From Amnibacterium sp. CER49 (GTDB lineage Bacteria > Actinomycetota > Actinomycetes > Actinomycetales > Microbacteriaceae), in NCBI RefSeq assembly GCF_029846255.1, contig NZ_JARVWQ010000002.1:186001-250000 (forward strand): a DNA stretch of 64,000 bases. The letters run 5' to 3'. A program made the position numbers and the translations under genes. The notes under the pieces are model-generated. The model worked only from the letters and a program-made list of their open reading frames with translations, searched no databases and was not told the DNA's origin. Of this stretch, positions 58,785 to 64,000 are shown piece by piece. The stretch's first letter is position 1. Every line of letters starts with the position of its first letter.

Positions 58785-60623
58785 TCACGTGCTCCGGCCG
58801 AGGGACCTCGTGAGGAACCGGACCATCGTCTCGGCGAGGCGGGCGCGGGAGGCGGTCCGCCGGTACTCGTGGCCCTCGCCGGGCAGCTCGAGGTACTCCA
58901 CGTCGCGGCCCGCCGCGCGCAGGCGCCGGACCACCTGGGTCGCCTCGCCGAGGGGCACGTTCGTGTCGAGCTCGCCGTGCACGACGAGCAGCGGCACGTC
59001 GATGGCGTCCGCGCGGGGCAGCGGTGAGAGCGCCTCGAGCATCGCCGCGTCGGCGGCCGGGTCGCCGTACTTCGGGACGGCGGCGATGCCGATCCACGCG
59101 TCGGTGTCGCGGTAGAAGGTGCGCAGGTCGCTCATGCCGCAGATGTCGACGCCGGCGGCGAAGACGCCGGGCAGGAAGGCGAGGGCCGCGAGGACGAGGT
59201 AGCCGCCGTACGAGCGCCCGGTGACGCCGATGCGGTCCGGCGCCGCGAGCCCTGCGGACACGAGGTGCGCGGCCGAGGCGCGGACGTCGCCGAAGGCGGC
59301 GAAGCGGCCGGATCGGTCGTCGGCCTCGCGGAATGCGCGGCCCGAGCCGCTCGAGCCGCGGATGTTCGCGGCGAGCACGGAGATGCCGGAGGCGGCGAGC
59401 GCCTGGAGCTGCGGCGCGAAGCCGGGTCGCTCCTCCGACTCCGGACCGCCGTGCAGGTACACGACGGCGGGGGAGCCGGGGCCCGCGCCGGGCGCGCGGT
59501 ACAGCCAGCCCGTCAGCGGCAGGCCGTCCTCGCCGGAGAACCGCTCGAGGGACGGCTCGACGAGCCCCTCCGGCACGGTGGGCGCAGGGGTGATCCGCGA
59601 CGAGCGCCCGTCCGCCAGGTCGAGCCGGAACACGCCCCGCGGCTGCGCGGGCCCTTCGAGCGCGAGCAGCGCGGTCCTGCCGTCCGGGGCGAGCACGGCC
59701 GTGGTGACGAGCGGCGCGGGCAGCAGGACCTCCTCGCGGCCGCCGTTCGGCTCGAGCAGCTCGAGGCGGCTGCAGCCGCCGACGTTCCAGAGCAGCAGGA
59801 GCAGCCCGCCGGCGGCGTCGGTCGAGACCGCCTCGAGATCGGCGTGGGCATCGGTGGCGACGTCCTCGAGCGTGAGCCCGCCGTCGGTCTCGCGGACGGC
59901 CCGCGCGAGGCGCATCCGCTCGGCGCCCGCGTCGGTGACGACGTACACCGCGCCGTCCTTCGTCACGGCGGCGGCCTGGACCACCCCGGAGGCGGTCCGC
60001 GGCGCCCACCGGGTACCGGTGCGGAGGTCGACGACGACCGGTGCCTCCTGCCCGCGCGGGCCCTCGGCGACGACGGCGGTGGCCCCGTCGTCCGACAGCG
60101 CGAGCAGGGTCGCGATCGGCGCGTCGACCAGCTGCTCGAGCGCACCGGTGCGGGGGTCGGCGAGCACGATCCGCGTCGGGCGGCCCGCCACCCGCGGCAG
60201 CAGGGTCGCAGCGACGCGGCCACCGCTCCACGGTCCGAGCTCGGCGTGCTCGTCCACGTCGCCGGCGACCCTCCGGGCGTCGCGGCCGTCGGCCCGAACC
60301 GTCCACACCTCGGTCCGCACCCCCGCCACCGCCAGCTGGCAGGCGAGCAGCGTGCCGTCGGGCGACCACGAGACCGCGACGGCGGGGCCCGCCGCGAGGG
60401 GCACAGCGCGGGCGGAGCCGACGTCGTCGGGGTCCTGGACGTGGACGGTGGGCTCCCCGCCGCGGTCGCTGAGGTAGGCGACGCGGCGGCCGTCGGGCGA
60501 GAGTGCGGGTGCCCAGCTCGCCTCGGCCGCGGCGAGCACGGCGCGGAGCTCGGCGGCGCGGTCGCTGAGAGCGACCTGTGCATCGTCGGGCCGTCGGCCG
60601 CGTTCCTCGTCGCGCTCGAACAC
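58785..60623 (-). CDS. S9 family peptidase (prolyl oligopeptidase-like)
   Basis: A 612-residue serine peptidase. A beta-propeller (about 40-340, repeats such as PALSPDGRRVAYLSDRGGEP and SWSPDGTLLACQL) gates a C-terminal alpha/beta hydrolase: VVYLHGGPESEERP, VTGRSYGGYLVL (nucleophile Ser), LVVHGELDTNVPL (Asp) and PGEGHEYRR (His). No signal peptide, so it is cytoplasmic and acts on imported short peptides. GGAAGGAG lies 6 bases before GTG 60623. It lies directly downstream of the oligopeptide ABC transporter genes on the same strand. Confidence 0.92.
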   Translation of the reverse strand: MFERDEERGRRPDDAQVALSDRAAELRAVLAAAEASWAPALSPDGRRVAYLSDRGGEPTVHVQDPDDVGSARAVPLAAGPAVAVSWSPDGTLLACQLAVAGVRTEVWTVRADGRDARRVAGDVDEHAELGPWSGGRVAATLLPRVAGRPTRIVLADPRTGALEQLVDAPIATLLALSDDGATAVVAEGPRGQEAPVVVDLRTGTRWAPRTASGVVQAAAVTKDGAVYVVTDAGAERMRLARAVRETDGGLTLEDVATDAHADLEAVSTDAAGGLLLLLWNVGGCSRLELLEPNGGREEVLLPAPLVTTAVLAPDGRTALLALEGPAQPRGVFRLDLADGRSSRITPAPTVPEGLVEPSLERFSGEDGLPLTGWLYRAPGAGPGSPAVVYLHGGPESEERPGFAPQLQALAASGISVLAANIRGSSGSGRAFREADDRSGRFAAFGDVRASAAHLVSAGLAAPDRIGVTGRSYGGYLVLAALAFLPGVFAAGVDICGMSDLRTFYRDTDAWIGIAAVPKYGDPAADAAMLEALSPLPRADAIDVPLLVVHGELDTNVPLGEATQVVRRLRAAGRDVEYLELPGEGHEYRRTASRARLAETMVRFLTRSLGRST

Positions 60624-60677
60624 GCGGGCTCCTTCCGGGCAGGGGTGGGCGGGACGGCAGGACGGCGGGACCGGGAC

Positions 60678-62306
60678 TCAGTGCCCGGTCAGCGCCGCCG
60701 GCCGCTCGGGGGGCACCGCGGCGAGCAGGTCCCGCGTGTACTGCTCACGCGGCGCGGCGAACAGCTCGACGGCCGGGCGGTGCTCGACCGTCCGGCCGCG
60801 CTGCAGCACGAGCACGTCGTGGCTCATCTGCTGCACGATCGCGAGATCGTGCGCGATGAAGAGGTAGGTGAGACCGAGCTCCCGCTGGAGGCGCGCGAGC
60901 AGGTCGAGGACCGTCGCCTGGATCGACACGTCGAGCGAGGCGGTCGCCTCGTCGAGGATCATCAGCTCGGGCTCCAGCGCGAGGGCGCGCGCGATGCTGA
61001 CCCGCTGCCGCTGACCCCCGGACAGCTCGTGCGGGAAGCGGCTCGCGTAGGCGGGATCGAGCCCGACGAGGTCGAGCAGCTCCTCGACGCGACGCCGGCC
61101 GCCGGAGGTGCGGCCGAGCCCCGGCAGCGCCTCGCCGATGCTCGTGCCGATGCGGCTGCGAGCGTTCAGTGACGCGAACGGGTCCTGGAACACCATCGCG
61201 ATCCGCCGGCGGAGCGACCGGGGCACGCGGCCGTGCCGCGCGAAGAGGTCCGCGCCCCCGAGCGTCGCGGTGCCGGCGTCGGGCCGGACGAGGCCGGTGA
61301 GGGCGCGGGCGATCGTCGACTTGCCGGAACCCGACTCGCCGACGATGCCGAGGGTTCGGCCCCGGCGCACCTCGAACGACACGTCGTCGACCGCGTGCAC
61401 GACCGTGCGGCCCGCGGCGGTCTGCACGGGGAAGCGCACGTCGAGCCCCTGCACCCGCAGCACCGGCTCGCCCGTCGCGGGAGCCGGCTCGGGGAGCTCG
61501 TCGACCGGGCGGATGCGGGGACGCGCAGCGAGCAGCCGCCGCGTGTACGGGTCCTGCGGCTGCTGGAAGAGCTCGTCGACGGGAGCGTGCTCGACCTCCC
61601 GGCCGCTGCGCAGCACGAGCACGTCGTCGGCGACCCGGCCGATGACGCCGAGGTCGTGGCTGATCCAGACGACGGCGGTGCCCCGGTCGCGCTGCAGCGC
61701 CTGGACGAGGTCGATGATCTGTGCCTGCGTGGTCACGTCGAGCGCGGTGGTGGGCTCGTCCGCGATGAGGAGCGCCGGGTCGCACGACAGGGCGATCGCG
61801 ATCATCACCCGCTGCCGCTGCCCGCCGGAGAGCTGGTGCGGGTAGCCGCCGAGCCGCGCCTCGGGATCCGGGATCCCGACGGCCTCGAGCAGCTCGAGCG
61901 CCCGCCTCGTCGCAGCCCGCCGGGTCATGCCGAGATGCGCCTCGATGCTCTCGGTGAGCTGGCGGTCGATCGTGAGCACGGGGTTCAGGGAGGTGCCGGG
62001 ATCCTGGAAGACGAAGCCGATGCCGCCACCGTGCACGCTGCGGAGCAGCCGTGGCGGGGCCCCGACGAGCTGCGCGGGCTCGCGGCCGCCGTCGGTGAAC
62101 CGGCTCGATCCGCCGACGACGGCGCCGGGGGCGTCGAGCAGACCGGTGGCGGCGAGCACCGTCATCGACTTGCCGGACCCGGACTCGCCGACGATGCCGA
62201 GCGTCTGGCCGCGGTGCGCGGCGAGCGACACGCCCTGCACGATGCCGGTGCGCCCGATGCCGACGGTCAGGCCGTCGACCGCGAGCACCAGGTCGGGAGC
62301 GGTCAT
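60678..62306 (-). CDS. Oligopeptide/dipeptide ABC transporter, double ATP-binding protein
   Basis: A 542-residue fusion of two ABC ATPases, equivalent to DppD plus DppF. The first half has GESGSGKSMTV, QLSGGQRQRVMIAIAL and LLIADEPTTALDV; the second has GESGSGKSTIARAL, ELSGGQRQRVSIARAL and MILDEATASLDV. Both keep Walker A, signature and Walker B, and both have an oligopeptide-type C-terminal tail (DPYTRRLLAA, EQYTRDLLAA). Its start overlaps the upstream permease stop by 4 bases (ATGA). It powers uptake of peptides or similar solutes. Confidence 0.92.
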   Translation of the reverse strand: MTAPDLVLAVDGLTVGIGRTGIVQGVSLAAHRGQTLGIVGESGSGKSMTVLAATGLLDAPGAVVGGSSRFTDGGREPAQLVGAPPRLLRSVHGGGIGFVFQDPGTSLNPVLTIDRQLTESIEAHLGMTRRAATRRALELLEAVGIPDPEARLGGYPHQLSGGQRQRVMIAIALSCDPALLIADEPTTALDVTTQAQIIDLVQALQRDRGTAVVWISHDLGVIGRVADDVLVLRSGREVEHAPVDELFQQPQDPYTRRLLAARPRIRPVDELPEPAPATGEPVLRVQGLDVRFPVQTAAGRTVVHAVDDVSFEVRRGRTLGIVGESGSGKSTIARALTGLVRPDAGTATLGGADLFARHGRVPRSLRRRIAMVFQDPFASLNARSRIGTSIGEALPGLGRTSGGRRRVEELLDLVGLDPAYASRFPHELSGGQRQRVSIARALALEPELMILDEATASLDVSIQATVLDLLARLQRELGLTYLFIAHDLAIVQQMSHDVLVLQRGRTVEHRPAVELFAAPREQYTRDLLAAVPPERPAALTGH

Positions 62307-63232
62307 CGGCGGGTCCTCGCTTCCAGCACGGTCCGCTGGCGGGGATCGAGGACGTCGCGGAGGCCGTCACCGAGCAGGTTGAACGCGAGCACCGAGACGA
62401 AGATCGCCGCGCCGGGGAAGACGCTCATCCACCAGGCGAGGCCGAGGAACCCCTGCGCGGTGAAGAGCATCCCGCCCCACGAGGGCTGCGGCGGCTGGAT
62501 GCCGAGACCGAGGAACGACAGCGCCGCCTCGGAGAGGATCGCGAACGCGAGCGACAGCGACGTCTGGACGAGCACAGGACCGGAGATGCCGGGCAGCACG
62601 TGCCGGACGAGGATCGCCCAGGTCGGGGTGCCCATGGTCCGGGACACCTCCACGTACGGCTCGACGCGCACGGCGAGGGTGCTCGCCCGCGCGACCCGCG
62701 CGAAGATCGGCGTGTACACGACGCCGATCGCGAGGATCGTCGTGACCATCCCGGGCTGCAGGATCGCGACGATGGCGAGCGCGAGCAGCAGCACGGGGAA
62801 GGCGAACATCACGTCCGCGATGCGCATGATCACGGTGTCGACCCAGCCGCCGAGGTAGCCGGCGAGCACGCCGGCTGCGGTGCCGACGATGAGGGCGAAC
62901 GCGACGGAGACGACCGCGACGGTGAGCGACACCTGCGCAGCGCCCACCGTGCGGACGAGGATGTCGCGGCCGAGGTCGTCGGTGCCGAACCAGTGCTTCC
63001 CCGAGGGGCCCTGCAGGGCGTGCAGCACGTCGGTGTGGTTCACACCGGCCGCAACGAGTGGGGCGGCGACGACCGCGACGAGCACGAGCACGAGCAGCAC
63101 AACCGCGCTCGCGACGGTGACCGGGCTCCGCAGCAGCAGCCGCCATGCGGCGATGCGCGTGCCGGCGGCGGCGATCGGCGCGGCCTCGGGCAGCGGCACC
63201 GGGACGGGCTTCGAGGCGTCGACGTTCGTCAT
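62303..63232 (-). CDS. Oligopeptide ABC transporter permease (DppC-like)
   Basis: A 309-residue permease with six hydrophobic helices. KHWFGTDDLGRDILVRTVGA is the DppC/OppC-type motif after helix 1, and LSEAALSFLGLGIQPPQPSW is the distal part of the EAA coupling region. The ATG at 63232 overlaps the DppB-like gene stop by 4 bases. With its neighbours it forms a B-C-DF gene order. The substrate-binding protein is not visible and probably lies right of the window. Confidence 0.92.
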   Translation of the reverse strand: MTNVDASKPVPVPLPEAAPIAAAGTRIAAWRLLLRSPVTVASAVVLLVLVLVAVVAAPLVAAGVNHTDVLHALQGPSGKHWFGTDDLGRDILVRTVGAAQVSLTVAVVSVAFALIVGTAAGVLAGYLGGWVDTVIMRIADVMFAFPVLLLALAIVAILQPGMVTTILAIGVVYTPIFARVARASTLAVRVEPYVEVSRTMGTPTWAILVRHVLPGISGPVLVQTSLSLAFAILSEAALSFLGLGIQPPQPSWGGMLFTAQGFLGLAWWMSVFPGAAIFVSVLAFNLLGDGLRDVLDPRQRTVLEARTRR

Positions 63233-64000
63233 GCGAGCCGGATCCGTGGGTCGGCGACGGCGTAGAGCACGTCGACGAGGAAGTTGATGAGCAGGAACAG
63301 GGCGGCGATGAGCAGCACCGCGCCCTGGATGAGCGCGTAGTCGCGTGCGGCGACGGCGCTGTAGACGAGCAGGCCGAGTCCCGGCCAGGCGAAGACGACC
63401 TCGACGACGATGACGCCGCCGAGGATCGTGGCGAGCTGGATGCCCGTGATCGTGAGCATGGGGATGAGCGCGTTGCGGACGATGTGGCGCAACACGACGA
63501 CCCGCGGGGCGAGGCCCTTCGAGCGGGCGGTGCGGACGTGGCCGAGGTCGGCGACGTCGAGGACGGCCGCGCGGATGTAGCGGGTCATGATCGCCGCGGC
63601 GACGACCCCGACCGTGGTGCCGGGCAGGATCACGCGGCGCAGCCACTCGACCGGGTCCTCGGTGATCGGCACGTAGCCCGACGAGGGCAGCAGCCGCAGC
63701 AGCGACGAGAAGACGGTGATGAGCAGCATGCCGACCCAGAAGTCGGGCACCGAGACGCCGAGCTGGGACAGCGCGCGGACGACCGCGTCGGAGGCGCGGC
63801 CCTGGTGCAGCGCCGACCAGATGCCCGCAGGCACGGCGATGGCGAGCGCGATCACGATGCCGACGAGCGCGAGCGACGCGGTCGCGGGCAGCCGGCCGAG
63901 CAGCGTCATCGTGACGGGCTCGCCGTCGCGGAAGCTCGTGCCGAGGTCGCCCGAGAGCGCGTGGCCGATGTAGGTGACGAACTGCAGCCACAGCGGCCGG
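63229..64000 (-). CDS. Oligopeptide ABC transporter permease (DppB-like), 5' end outside window
   Basis: The last 256 residues of a DppB/OppB-type permease; its start lies right of 64000. The frame is open to the edge and reads LSGDLGTSFRDGEPVTMTLL, the DLGTS motif found after helix 1 in DppB. Further motifs are SVPDFWVGMLLI, MTRYIRAAVLDVADLGHVRT and the coupling loop ARSKGLAPRVVVLRHIVRNAL. An internal ATG at 63909 is not the start because this conserved region lies before it. Coupled to the DppC-like gene by ATGA. Confidence 0.9.
   Translation of the reverse strand, partial: RPLWLQFVTYIGHALSGDLGTSFRDGEPVTMTLLGRLPATASLALVGIVIALAIAVPAGIWSALHQGRASDAVVRALSQLGVSVPDFWVGMLLITVFSSLLRLLPSSGYVPITEDPVEWLRRVILPGTTVGVVAAAIMTRYIRAAVLDVADLGHVRTARSKGLAPRVVVLRHIVRNALIPMLTITGIQLATILGGVIVVEVVFAWPGLGLLVYSAVAARDYALIQGAVLLIAALFLLINFLVDVLYAVADPRIRLA

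Noticed and set aside
1-64000. tRNA, rRNA, insertion sequences, prophage or integrase genes
   Set aside because: I looked for cloverleaf-like segments in the gaps, transposase or integrase motifs and terminal repeats and found none that I can support.

Overview
The window is a 64 kb piece of a very GC-rich, densely coded chromosome. Frequent GTG starts, ATGA/GTGA gene overlaps, perfect actinobacterial LexA boxes, an ImuA'/ImuB/DnaE2 mutasome, CYTH-CHAD and DUF3311 proteins and probable leaderless mRNAs all point to an Actinomycetota chromosome. I infer Micrococcales, possibly Microbacteriaceae, from the overall gene content; there is no rRNA or other marker to prove it. I see no tRNA, rRNA, CRISPR array, insertion sequence, prophage or plasmid gene. 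No gene-free stretch exceeds about 260 bases.

Layout. 1-8.1 kb: trehalose synthase (cut by the left edge), an alpha/beta hydrolase-glycosyltransferase pair, a histidine phosphatase, a sirtuin, a SpoU-type RNA methyltransferase, a D-Ala-D-Ala carboxypeptidase and an SGNH hydrolase. 8.2-22.6 kb is a genome-maintenance block: an XPB/SSL2-like helicase, a pyrimidine-dimer-glycosylase-like protein, a ferritin-VIT iron protein, dnaE2, udgX, imuB, imuA' (two identical LexA boxes), a CPA1 antiporter, an acidic small protein and recQ. 22.7-30.5 kb: a K+ channel, a dienelactone hydrolase, an MFS exporter, a CYTH-CHAD protein divergent from a soluble Ser/Thr kinase with a GAF domain, an aldo/keto reductase and a CDF metal transporter.

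30.7-32 kb holds two tandem small membrane proteins whose C-termini look like the gamma (KOPS-reading) winged helix of FtsK without any motor domain; this is the best candidate here for something undescribed. 32-42 kb: a helical protein divergent from a cysteine-rich class A penicillin-binding protein with one PASTA repeat, another aldo/keto reductase, small stress/HAD/NmrA-like genes, a membrane Ser/Thr kinase with a long Ser/Thr/Pro tail, a secreted protein of unknown function and a dehalogenase-type HAD enzyme. 42-50 kb: a SWIM-SNF2 helicase, a universal stress protein, CPBP protease and TfoX-like genes, an EI24-like membrane protein and a DUF3311/MctP-type monocarboxylate symporter pair.

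50-64 kb is catabolic. A Gfo/Idh/MocA-ThuA-Gfo/Idh/MocA operon faces a glutamine synthetase-like enzyme, a FluG-type amidohydrolase and an APC permease. A class II glutamine amidotransferase converges on the permease. Together these could make, use and hydrolyse gamma-glutamyl amides (inference). Then come an SDR, an S9 prolyl-oligopeptidase-type peptidase and an oligopeptide ABC transporter (double ATPase, two permeases; the last is cut by the right edge), which read as a peptide-uptake and cleavage operon.
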